In this document: piece by piece, positions 52,977 to 60,755 of the stretch
Layout: each line of letters begins with the position of its first letter
Numbering within the stretch: position 1 is the first letter of the stretch
The notes under the pieces: generated by a model
The model's input: only the letters and a program-made list of their open reading frames with translations
The model's database searches: none
Told to the model about the DNA's origin: nothing
NCBI RefSeq assembly: GCF_008152325.1
Contig: NZ_CP042243.1
Location: forward strand, 2,547,026-2,611,025
From: Crassaminicella thermophila
GTDB taxonomy: Bacteria; Bacillota; Clostridia; Peptostreptococcales; Thermotaleaceae
Direction of reading: 5' to 3'
Length of the DNA stretch: 64,000 nt
Translations under genes and position numbers: made by a program

Positions 52977-54332
52977 CTACAATTTCCTACGTGGAAAATA
53001 TTTACATATGTCTATATTTTCAAATCCAGGAATACTACCTTTGTCAAACCTTTTTCCTTTTTCTCCCAAAGGTTTTGTTGCATCTATCCCTAACTTATCT
53101 GTAAGCCCATCTATACGATGAGAAGGATCTAAACCTGATCCTAATGCACCTTTAATCCTAACTAAATCCTTTGAAGCCTGAAACCTTGTAGCAATAGCTA
53201 ATTCTACATCATCCATATCAAAAATATCTATATCATCATCTGTAACAACCACATGCTTTAAATCGTTGCTACTGCTTAAAGCACCGATTATTGCACTTTT
53301 CCCATCTCCTTCAGCCCTTTTATTAATAGCAATAACTGCATGGAATCTGCATCCTCCTCCAACAGTTATATTCACATCTTTTACATCCACTAGTTTTTTT
53401 AAATTACTATAAGTTTCTACTTCTCTTATTAGCCCATTAGATAAATGTTCTTCTCTACATGGAAAAGCTGTTTGAAAAACGGGATTATTTCTATGCATAA
53501 TTGCTTTTATTTCTATGATCGGATGCATTCCTTTTTCTCCATAATATCCCATAAGTTCTCCAAAAGGCCCCTCCTCTTCCCTTTTATGAGGAGGTATAAC
53601 TCCTTCAAATACAATCTCAGCATATGCAGGCACTTCCAAATCACATGTATGGCATTTCACTAATTCTATAGGTTCTCCCCTTAGTGCACTATCTATTTCA
53701 TATTTGTCTATACCATATGTCTCACTGCTTATCTGAGATGCTAACAATAATGAATAATCATATCCTAATACAACAGCTACCTCTAAAGGTTGATTTTTAG
53801 CTTCTAATCTTTCTAATTGTCCTTTTAGCAAAGGAGAAGCAATCAAAATACTCATTTTATTACTGCCATTTATCTGAAATCTTCTAATAGAAATATATCT
53901 TTTTCCTGTTTCAGGATCCTTTATTACTAACATTCCTGCTGTAATAAAGCTTGATGAATCCTTTTCATGAAAAGTAGGTACAGGAAACATTTTAGTAATA
54001 TCAATATTCCTTTTAATAATATTTTCCATCACCGGCCCATAATTTAATAATCTTACAGGTTTTGGATTTGAAATGGCATCTGCAATCTTAAAAATCCGTT
54101 CTTCATGACTAATTCCAAGCATTTCATAATAGATATCTCTATTGCCAAAAATCGCTCCTACTACTGGGATATTGTAACCTTTTACTTTGTGAAACAATAT
54201 CGGCTTTTCATTTTTGTAATATTTAAGAACAGCACCTAACTCAAACTTAGGATCAACAGGCACATGACACTCAATCAATTTCCCATTTCTTTTTAGTTTT
54301 TCTATGCAAGCTCTAAGCATTTGCTTCTCCAT
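52977..54332 (-). CDS. UbiD-family decarboxylase (prenylated-FMN dependent)
   Basis: The 451-residue enzyme has the prFMN/metal segment ISIRRFQINGSNKM with Arg151 and the catalytic glutamates in EEEGPFGELMGYY (Glu254 and Glu259), the E-R-E set of UbiD. It decarboxylates an unsaturated or aromatic acid. It sits between the shell genes and ubiX. In the proposed pathway it would convert 4-amino-5-imidazolecarboxylate to 4-aminoimidazole. No other aromatic-acid genes are nearby, which supports a purine substrate by context only. Confidence 0.88.
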   Translation of the reverse strand: MEKQMLRACIEKLKRNGKLIECHVPVDPKFELGAVLKYYKNEKPILFHKVKGYNIPVVGAIFGNRDIYYEMLGISHEERIFKIADAISNPKPVRLLNYGPVMENIIKRNIDITKMFPVPTFHEKDSSSFITAGMLVIKDPETGKRYISIRRFQINGSNKMSILIASPLLKGQLERLEAKNQPLEVAVVLGYDYSLLLASQISSETYGIDKYEIDSALRGEPIELVKCHTCDLEVPAYAEIVFEGVIPPHKREEEGPFGELMGYYGEKGMHPIIEIKAIMHRNNPVFQTAFPCREEHLSNGLIREVETYSNLKKLVDVKDVNITVGGGCRFHAVIAINKRAEGDGKSAIIGALSSSNDLKHVVVTDDDIDIFDMDDVELAIATRFQASKDLVRIKGALGSGLDPSHRIDGLTDKLGIDATKPLGEKGKRFDKGSIPGFENIDICKYFPRRKL

Positions 54333-54355
54333 TTTCTACCTCCTCTCTATACAGT

Positions 54356-54910
54356 TTATTCTCCCCACCTTCTAGCCAAATTGTGTTTTATTCCTATCTG
54401 ATCTAATATTTTTCCTACCATGATATTTACTAAATCACCTATTGTTTGAGGTTGATGGTAAAACCCTGGAGCAGCTGGTATAATTTTTACACCCATTTTA
54501 GCAAGCTTTAGCATATTTTCTAAATGTATGACACTCAAAGGAGTCTCCCTTGGTAGGATAATCAGTTTCCTTCCCTCTTTTATAGTTACATCTGCTGCCC
54601 TTGCAATAAGATTTGTTGATATGCCATTGGCAATAGCTGCTAAAGTATTCATAGAGCATGGAGCAATAATCATTCCATCTGATTCAAATGTGCCACTGGC
54701 AATAGGCGCAGCCAGATTATCATTCTCATGATAAGCAGTAGCAAATGTTTTTAATGTTTCAATTTCCATATCACACTCATGCTTTACTACATATTCACCC
54801 ATTCTTGATACAACTAGGTGTGTTTCCACACCTAGCTGCTCTAGAGCCTTAAGCAAAGCAATTCCATAAATTGCACAGCTACCACCTGTTATTGCCACAG
54901 TTAATCTCAT
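54356..54910 (-). CDS. UbiX-family flavin prenyltransferase
   Basis: The 184-residue protein has the UbiX motifs TGGSCAIYGIALLKAL, PCSMNTLAAIANGI and PRETPLSVIHLENMLKLA, with GFYHQPQTI near the end. It makes prenylated FMN from FMN and dimethylallyl phosphate for the adjacent UbiD. It lies 23 bases upstream of ubiD in the same operon. Confidence 0.93.
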   Translation of the reverse strand: MRLTVAITGGSCAIYGIALLKALEQLGVETHLVVSRMGEYVVKHECDMEIETLKTFATAYHENDNLAAPIASGTFESDGMIIAPCSMNTLAAIANGISTNLIARAADVTIKEGRKLIILPRETPLSVIHLENMLKLAKMGVKIIPAAPGFYHQPQTIGDLVNIMVGKILDQIGIKHNLARRWGE

Positions 54911-54928
54911 TTTGTATACCTCTTTCTT

Positions 54929-55531
54929 TTATTTAACTTTGTTCTCTTTGTCTCCTCCACCAATCCATGGGTCTTCTCCCATCTCCCATGCCTTTATGTA
55001 TTCATCAATGCTCATAACCTTTGTAAATAAACTCAAATCTTTTAATCCATACTCATGCATTTCTTCTGTTTTAGAAGCACATCCATCACTTAAAGTTATT
55101 ACTTTATATGCGTGATACAAAGCATCTGAAGCAGTACTTCTTACACAAACATTTGTCCAAACACCAGTTACAACAACTGTATCTATATTTTCTTCTCTCA
55201 AATACAAATCTAAATCAGTATAAGCAAACCCACTATGTCTTCTTTTTGGTACAATATACTCTCCTTCTTTCGGATAAAGCTCTTTAATAAAATCTGATCC
55301 CCAGGTTCCCTTTACTGCATGAACTGGTCTTACTCTAAAATCTGCATCATTTTTTCTATGAGCTTCTTGAATATGTATCAAATGAATATTGTCATCTTCT
55401 CTTTTTCTAACCCAATCAAATAATTTTTTAAGATTAGGAACAATCTCATCTCCTCCTGGACATCTTAGTGGTGCTTTCTCTCCTATAAAATCATTCAACA
55501 TATCTATTACCAAAATAGCATGTCTTGGCAT
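54929..55531 (-). CDS. Cysteine hydrolase, isochorismatase-like amidase
   Basis: The 200-residue enzyme has the isochorismatase-like triad: Asp10 in ILVIDMLNDF, Lys96 in IVPKRRHSGF and Cys129 in WTNVCVRSTA. The family includes N-carbamoyl and ureido amidohydrolases. In context it is the best candidate to remove the ureido group of 4-ureido-5-imidazolecarboxylate. It is flanked by the cyclic amidohydrolase and ubiX with gaps of 14 and 18 bases. Confidence 0.87.
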   Translation of the reverse strand: MPRHAILVIDMLNDFIGEKAPLRCPGGDEIVPNLKKLFDWVRKREDDNIHLIHIQEAHRKNDADFRVRPVHAVKGTWGSDFIKELYPKEGEYIVPKRRHSGFAYTDLDLYLREENIDTVVVTGVWTNVCVRSTASDALYHAYKVITLSDGCASKTEEMHEYGLKDLSLFTKVMSIDEYIKAWEMGEDPWIGGGDKENKVK

Positions 55532-55545
55532 ACAAAAAACCCCCT

Positions 55546-56964
55546 CTATAAATATTTAATAACCTTATCTAGCTTTTGAATACTTTGACGCTTAACGAAT
55601 TTTCCATAACCTTCTTTTCCAATAACCCCTACTTTTTCATCATATACAAGCTTACCACGAACAACTGTTTTTACTGGTTTTCCTTTTAATTTCAAGCCAT
55701 GCAAAGGATTATATTTTGCCATTGAATAAGTTTTCTTCTGATCAATTGTCCACTCTTTATCAAGATCAATAATTGTAAAATCTGCATCAGAACCTATTTG
55801 CATTGCTCCTTTTTTAGGATATAATCCATAATGTTTTGCTGCATTTGTACTAAGTACTTCTACTAACCTACTAAGAGAAAGTCTTCCTTTGTTATACCCT
55901 TCACTCACCAAAATAGGTACCATTGTCTCAACTCCAGGTATACCAGGAAATGCTGTCCAAATATTTAACCCTTCTCCTTCTTTTTCTGTTGCTATTTCAT
56001 AAGGAGCATGGTCTGTAGCAACAAAATCTACACTTCCATTTTGAAGTCCTTCCCAAAGCTCTTCATTATCTTTCTTTGTTCGAAGAGGAGGTGCTATTTT
56101 TGCAAACTGCTTATGTTCTGTCATCGCTTCTTGATAATTTAGTGTCAGATAATGAGGGGTTACCTCTGCTGTTACATCCAAACCTCTTTTTTTAGCCTCT
56201 CTAACTAATTTTGCTCCAATGCCTGTACTCATATGAACAATATGTAATCTTGCACCAGTTGATTCTGCAAAACTAATGCCTAATTCTATAGCAACCTTCT
56301 CAGCTAACGCTAATCTAGCTTCAGCCCAAGCAGGTCCATCCATTCTTCCTTTTCTTTGAAAATCCTTTACATAATAGTCGCACATTGCATAATTTTCAGC
56401 ATGAATTCCAACAGGCAATCCTGTTTTTGCTATTACCTTAAACGCCTCTAGCATTTCTGGATCTGTAACCCTTTCATAAGTTGGTACAGAAGGTGTCATA
56501 TATACTTTAAAACCACATACCCCATATTCTGCTTGCTCTAATACATGATGTGTTTGTCCTTCTCTTATATCTTCTCCAGTAACCCCTCCCCAAAGAGCAA
56601 AGTCAACAATAGCTTTATCTTTTATTGCATCTAATTTTTGTTCTAACTCAACAACACTTCTAACAGAAGGTTTTGAACAACAAGGCATATCCATTATTGT
56701 AGTAATACCGCCAGCAGCCGCTGAAGATGTTCCTGTAAGAAAGTTTTCTCTATGGGTAAATCCTGGATCCATAAAATGCGTATGAGAATCAAAACATCCC
56801 GGAATTGTCAAATGTCCTTCTGCATCAATTACCTCATCTGCTTCAATTCCTTTAATATCATTTACAAATCCAACTATTTTTTCATCTGAAACCAAAATAT
56901 TTGTTTGTACAGTATCATCTCCTTGAGGTATTTTCGCATTTTTAATAATCACATCTATTTTCAT
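55546..56964 (-). CDS. Cyclic amidohydrolase, dihydropyrimidinase/allantoinase type (candidate xanthinase)
   Basis: The 472-residue enzyme has the binuclear-metal ligands His61 and His63 (DSHTHFMDPG), carboxylated Lys153 (CGFKVYMTPS), His188, His244 (LHIVHMST) and Asp318 (VATDHAPY). It hydrolyses a cyclic ureide. Dihydropyrimidinase or allantoinase are the annotated relatives; in this operon, ring opening of xanthine is proposed. The C-terminal QSIQKLDKVIKYL is amphipathic and might aid encapsulation. The reaction is inferred from context. Confidence 0.85.
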   Translation of the reverse strand: MKIDVIIKNAKIPQGDDTVQTNILVSDEKIVGFVNDIKGIEADEVIDAEGHLTIPGCFDSHTHFMDPGFTHRENFLTGTSSAAAGGITTIMDMPCCSKPSVRSVVELEQKLDAIKDKAIVDFALWGGVTGEDIREGQTHHVLEQAEYGVCGFKVYMTPSVPTYERVTDPEMLEAFKVIAKTGLPVGIHAENYAMCDYYVKDFQRKGRMDGPAWAEARLALAEKVAIELGISFAESTGARLHIVHMSTGIGAKLVREAKKRGLDVTAEVTPHYLTLNYQEAMTEHKQFAKIAPPLRTKKDNEELWEGLQNGSVDFVATDHAPYEIATEKEGEGLNIWTAFPGIPGVETMVPILVSEGYNKGRLSLSRLVEVLSTNAAKHYGLYPKKGAMQIGSDADFTIIDLDKEWTIDQKKTYSMAKYNPLHGLKLKGKPVKTVVRGKLVYDEKVGVIGKEGYGKFVKRQSIQKLDKVIKYL

Positions 56965-56989
56965 TTTAAGTCCCCCTTTAATTTATTTA

Positions 56990-57895
56990 TTATTTCATTA
57001 AATGCGTTTCTAGTATTTGTTCTTTCTTAAGGTTTTCAAGCCCTAAGAAGTATTCTAATGAATTAAGTAAATAATCTAATTTAACAGGTCCTACAATTTC
57101 TGATCCTGTAACAGCAACACCATATCGAGCTGCTTCCTGCTTTACAAAATTAAATGCTCTGTAAAGTGGTGTTTTTTGACAATCAAACATATTCATAGAT
57201 ACTACTACCCCTTCCCTTTCAGGGAATTTGATTCCCACAGCTCGAATTGTAGAAAAACCTCCACTTGGTCCTCTAACCCCTTTTGCAATTTTTTTTGCAA
57301 TCTCTATATCTTCTGTATTTAAAAATACATTATATGCAGTAAGTCCTTCTGTATCTGCACTAACAATTGTTGCTCCAGCTGTTGGATGTAATGCGTTTGG
57401 ACCTATATCTGGCTTTCTTTCATCTGTATGAGCTACAAGTTTCAATCCTTCATACTGTCCTTTTCTAATAAATGATAGAGCTTTTCTTTTTTCATTTCTT
57501 GCATTAACTCCTGAAAAGTAAATAGGAACTTCATATTTTTCAAAAATTTCACTACCTATTTCTTCTGCTAATTCTCTACATTCATCCAATGTAATATTTT
57601 TAAATGGAAATAGTGGAATCGTATCCTGTGCACCAATTCGTGGATGAGTTCCCTTTTGTTCTTCCATGTTAATTAATTCATAGCTTTTTCCTGCCATATT
57701 AATTAATGCTCTTTTTAGAGGTTCAGGCTCTCCTATAAGAGTCACAACAGTTCTATTAAAATCATATTCTGGTTCATAACTAACCAAAGTAACATTTTCT
57801 ACATTTCTAACCTCATCAACAATTTCTTCAATAACTTCTTTTCTTCTTCCATCACTAAAATTAGGAACAGCTAATACATACTTTTTATCCTTCAT
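56990..57895 (-). CDS. Formiminotransferase (FTCD N-terminal type)
   Basis: The 301-residue protein matches glutamate formimidoyltransferase: VPNFSDGRRKEVIEEI, GTHPRIGAQDTIPLFP and GPNALHPTAGATIVSA. The cyclodeaminase domain of the two-domain form is absent. It moves a formimino group to tetrahydrofolate. No histidine-degradation gene is near, so formiminoglycine from xanthine breakdown is the more likely donor. It is the first gene of the microcompartment operon, next to the divergent promoter region. Confidence 0.88.
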   Translation of the reverse strand: MKDKKYVLAVPNFSDGRRKEVIEEIVDEVRNVENVTLVSYEPEYDFNRTVVTLIGEPEPLKRALINMAGKSYELINMEEQKGTHPRIGAQDTIPLFPFKNITLDECRELAEEIGSEIFEKYEVPIYFSGVNARNEKRKALSFIRKGQYEGLKLVAHTDERKPDIGPNALHPTAGATIVSADTEGLTAYNVFLNTEDIEIAKKIAKGVRGPSGGFSTIRAVGIKFPEREGVVVSMNMFDCQKTPLYRAFNFVKQEAARYGVAVTGSEIVGPVKLDYLLNSLEYFLGLENLKKEQILETHLMK

Positions 57896-57951
57896 AAAAA
57901 AACCTCCTTTTTCACATTGTTTACTATCTTTTATATTCTTTGAATCCTTAA

Positions 57952-57987
57952 ATTATACGTAAATATTTTTGTAATTAATTTACAAAA
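57952..57987 (-). promoter_or_regulatory. Promoter and candidate operator of the microcompartment operon
   Basis: On the minus strand TATAAT (57952-57957) faces the formiminotransferase gene. The -35 area is poor in consensus but overlaps an inverted repeat TTTTGTAA-N5-TTACAAAA (57967-57987). This suggests control by a regulator, possibly the PucR protein encoded at 58864. For the divergent cyclase gene, a TATAAT at 58073-58078 is the likely -10. The 57896-58150 gap holds no other feature apart from AAGCTTA palindromes near 58039 and 58065. Confidence 0.5.
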
Positions 57988-58150
57988 GACAAGTATACTT
58001 TTATATAAATTTCAGATTTTATTTGTATTATTTCTATAAGCTTGGCTTGTTTTCAATATATATAAGCTTATATATAATTTCATAAAAAAATAAAATGGCA
58101 TTTATTTAGTTTTTTTTCATAATTATAAAAAATAGAAAGGAGAGATTTTT

Positions 58151-58843
58151 ATGGGATTAAAATTAATTGATCTTTCACAAGAAATTTTTCAAGGAATGTC
58201 TGTATTTCCAATGCATCAAAATACATTTATAATGACAAATATGACACATGAAGAAAATATGAGAAAAACAGGTAGTAAAACTCTTGGTTTCTCTGCAAGA
58301 AATCTTCTGATTAGTGAACATGGTGGGACCCATTGTGATGCCGTTTGGGAATACAAGCCTACTGGAAAAACAATCGATAAAATGCCCCTTGAATATTTCT
58401 GGGGAAGTGCTATTTGTATTGATTTATCTCATGTTCCTCATACAAGATATATAGAACCTGAGGATTTGGAAAAAGCTTTAGAAAAATCTGGACAGACCAT
58501 TCATAAGGGAGATATTGTTTTATTGTATACAGGGCATTTTGATAGGCATTTTAATACAGATAAATGGCAAACAACCTATTCTGGTCTTAGCTATTCAGCT
58601 GCTAGATGGCTTGCAGAAAAAGGAGTTGTAAATATAGGCGTAGATGCCCCAGCAATAGACCATCCAGATGACTTGAATTTTTCTGGACATTTAGTTTGTG
58701 GCGAATTTGATATAACAAATACAGAAAACCTATGTAATCTAGATAAAGTACTCAATAAAAGATTCCTATTTTTAGGGCTTCCCTTAAAAATTAGAGATGG
58801 TTCAGGTTCTCCTATTCGTGCAGTAGCCCTTATAGAAGAATAG
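58151..58843 (+). CDS. Cyclase/kynurenine-formamidase-family metal hydrolase (candidate imidazolonase)
   Basis: The 230-residue protein has the PF04199 metal motif HGGTHCDAVWEY (family HxGTHxDxP), and GDIVLLYTGHFDRH and GVDAPAIDHPDD. The family hydrolyses formamides and cyclic lactams such as isatin. It is transcribed divergently from the microcompartment operon. Ring opening of 4-imidazolone to formiminoglycine is the step in the pathway that otherwise has no enzyme here, so this gene is the natural candidate. AAAGGAGAG precedes the start. Confidence 0.83.
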   Translation: MGLKLIDLSQEIFQGMSVFPMHQNTFIMTNMTHEENMRKTGSKTLGFSARNLLISEHGGTHCDAVWEYKPTGKTIDKMPLEYFWGSAICIDLSHVPHTRYIEPEDLEKALEKSGQTIHKGDIVLLYTGHFDRHFNTDKWQTTYSGLSYSAARWLAEKGVVNIGVDAPAIDHPDDLNFSGHLVCGEFDITNTENLCNLDKVLNKRFLFLGLPLKIRDGSGSPIRAVALIEE

Positions 58844-58866
58844 AACCCTCTTTAGTGAGGGTTCTA
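58841..58866. terminator. Bidirectional terminator between cyclase and pucR-like gene
   Basis: A perfect 10-bp stem TAGAACCCTC/GAGGGTTCTA with a 6-base loop overlaps the stop codons of both convergent genes. It can serve both strands. Confidence 0.88.
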
Positions 58867-60507
58867 TAAATATCTTAGAATCTTCATAATTTTCAACGCC
58901 GTTTCTAAATTGTATCTGTCTTCAGGATCTTCTATATCTCTTCCAGTAATTTCTTTTATCCTTTGCATTCTATATAATACTGTATTGTAATGTGTAAATA
59001 ACAATTCTGAAGTCTTCTTTATATTTCCATTTGTTTCAAAATATCCTTGAAGAGTTTTTACAAACTCTGTATTTTTATTTTTATCATATTCTACAAGGGG
59101 GAGGAGGGTTTCTTGATAAAATTTATCTAGTTCTTCATTCAAACGTTCTTGGCAAAATATCTTATATATTCCTAAATCTTCAAAATTCACAACCTTCTCC
59201 TTACTGAATATATTGCCTATTTCAATTGCTTTTTCTGCATCTTTTATACTTCTATGAATCTGCCCTAATCCTTTATATATTCTACCTATACCAATTTTAT
59301 ATTTCTCATCTTTAACGTTTATTTTCATAAATTCATCTATTTTAGAACCAAAAATATTTAGTTTGTTTTTTATATTCTTTTCAGAACGCCACATTGTAAT
59401 AATGTAGATTTTTTTTTCTTTTCCAATAATTAATGTGTTCATTTTCTGATCCACACATAATTTTTCTAAATTCAATACTAGCTTATTTTTAAATTCCATA
59501 TCCTTTTCAGCATCTTCTATAAAAATATTAAATACAGCATAATATGCATTGCAATCTAATTTATAAATATTTGCTCTACTCATAGCACGTTCTTTTCTTT
59601 TCTCATCATTTGAAATAAGATCTTCAAAAAATTCCGCTTTGTATCTATGTTCAACAGCATAAACAGAGCTTTTCTTTAAAAATTCCAAGGCCATAATAGT
59701 AGAAGCAGATTCTAATGCGACTTGGTCATAATTAGATATTTCTTTTGACATTTCCCAAACAAAAATATGTCCATAAACATTTCCCTTTACAATAATCGGA
59801 ATCATAATTCTTTTTACCTCTTTATCTTTAAGCACTTCTATCCTTTCTGTTTTAATATTCATCCATTTATAATCATTATTTCTATCAAAAAATTTATTAC
59901 TTTTCTCTATAAGCGTATCATAATCATATGTTTCATTTTCCTCCATATGATAAATATAAGTATCAAAATAATGGTCCCTTACTACTATAGGATTTTGAAT
60001 AATTTTTTTTAAAGTTTTAATAATTTCTTTAATGCCACCTTCTCTTAGCATAACATCCATTAAATGATTATGTACCCGCTCTACCTTTTGTAATAAAGCC
60101 GCTTGTTTATTGAAAATTTCTTTAAAAATAGGGGTCATAATATCTGTAAATGGTGTAGCATAATCAATATCTATAATAGGCAATCCTAAATAATCTGCAA
60201 TATCTATTACCTCTTTTGCTAAACCATCCATATATGGATATATTTTAATCCCAATGCCTGCAAGCTTTTTTTTACTCGCTTCTATAATAAATTTTTTTTG
60301 CATAGCGATATCATCTTTTTTAAAAGAATAAGCTGTCGTAAGTAATAATTCTCCTTCGCTTACCCAATCAAAAATATCTGGATCTGCCATAATATTTACC
60401 TTGCTAATAATGTTATGAATTCCTCTATGTCCTGCCACAATCTTGCTTTTCTTCAGACAATCCATTTCAATAGCTTGCTTAACGGTAATGCCACTCTCTT
60501 TTAGCAT
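58864..60507 (-). CDS. PucR-family purine catabolism regulator
   Basis: The 547-residue protein has the N-terminal PucR domain (ESGITVKQAIEMDCLKKSKI and DIFDWVSEGELLLTTAYSF), a central GGDEF-like/CdaR segment and a C-terminal helix-turn-helix (GNIKKTSELLFTHYNTVLYR). PucR proteins switch on purine degradation when purines or their products are present. It is encoded between the cyclase and a xanthine-type permease, fitting control of this locus. ATG 60507 is chosen for GGTGG 7 bases upstream. Confidence 0.88.
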   Translation of the reverse strand: MLKESGITVKQAIEMDCLKKSKIVAGHRGIHNIISKVNIMADPDIFDWVSEGELLLTTAYSFKKDDIAMQKKFIIEASKKKLAGIGIKIYPYMDGLAKEVIDIADYLGLPIIDIDYATPFTDIMTPIFKEIFNKQAALLQKVERVHNHLMDVMLREGGIKEIIKTLKKIIQNPIVVRDHYFDTYIYHMEENETYDYDTLIEKSNKFFDRNNDYKWMNIKTERIEVLKDKEVKRIMIPIIVKGNVYGHIFVWEMSKEISNYDQVALESASTIMALEFLKKSSVYAVEHRYKAEFFEDLISNDEKRKERAMSRANIYKLDCNAYYAVFNIFIEDAEKDMEFKNKLVLNLEKLCVDQKMNTLIIGKEKKIYIITMWRSEKNIKNKLNIFGSKIDEFMKINVKDEKYKIGIGRIYKGLGQIHRSIKDAEKAIEIGNIFSKEKVVNFEDLGIYKIFCQERLNEELDKFYQETLLPLVEYDKNKNTEFVKTLQGYFETNGNIKKTSELLFTHYNTVLYRMQRIKEITGRDIEDPEDRYNLETALKIMKILRYL

Positions 60508-60691
60508 ATGAATCACCACCATTTATTCTTTAGATTATTTATCTATTTATATGATTTCTACAAACGATATATCCCTTTATTTATTAAGTTCTAATAAATT
60601 ATTCTGAATATTTTTCATCTGAAGCTTCATACCTTGTACAAAATATTGTTACTTTTTTACAAAGTTTTTTTAAGAAGTTTCAGAATAGTAT

Positions 60692-60697
60692 TATAAT
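60692..60697 (+). promoter_or_regulatory. -10 box of the permease promoter
   Basis: TATAAT lies 58 bases before the permease start. The -35 region (TTTAAG at 60669-60674) is weak with a 17-base spacer, which suggests need of an activator. Upstream AT-rich sequence includes TTGTACAAAA near 60636. The 60508-60755 gap otherwise shows nothing; no purine riboswitch was recognised. Confidence 0.5.
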
Positions 60698-60755
60698 AGC
60701 TATCAATTTTAAAGATAAACAAATTGTTTATCTAGAAATATAAGGAGGTGTACAT

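Noticed and set aside
48883-58843. Ethanolamine or propanediol type microcompartment
   Set aside because: No ammonia lyase, diol dehydratase, glycyl radical enzyme, aldehyde dehydrogenase or phosphotransacylase is encoded.
60508-60755. Purine riboswitch before the xanthine-type permease
   Set aside because: No P2/P3 loop motifs or purine aptamer pattern could be found; only a promoter is supported.
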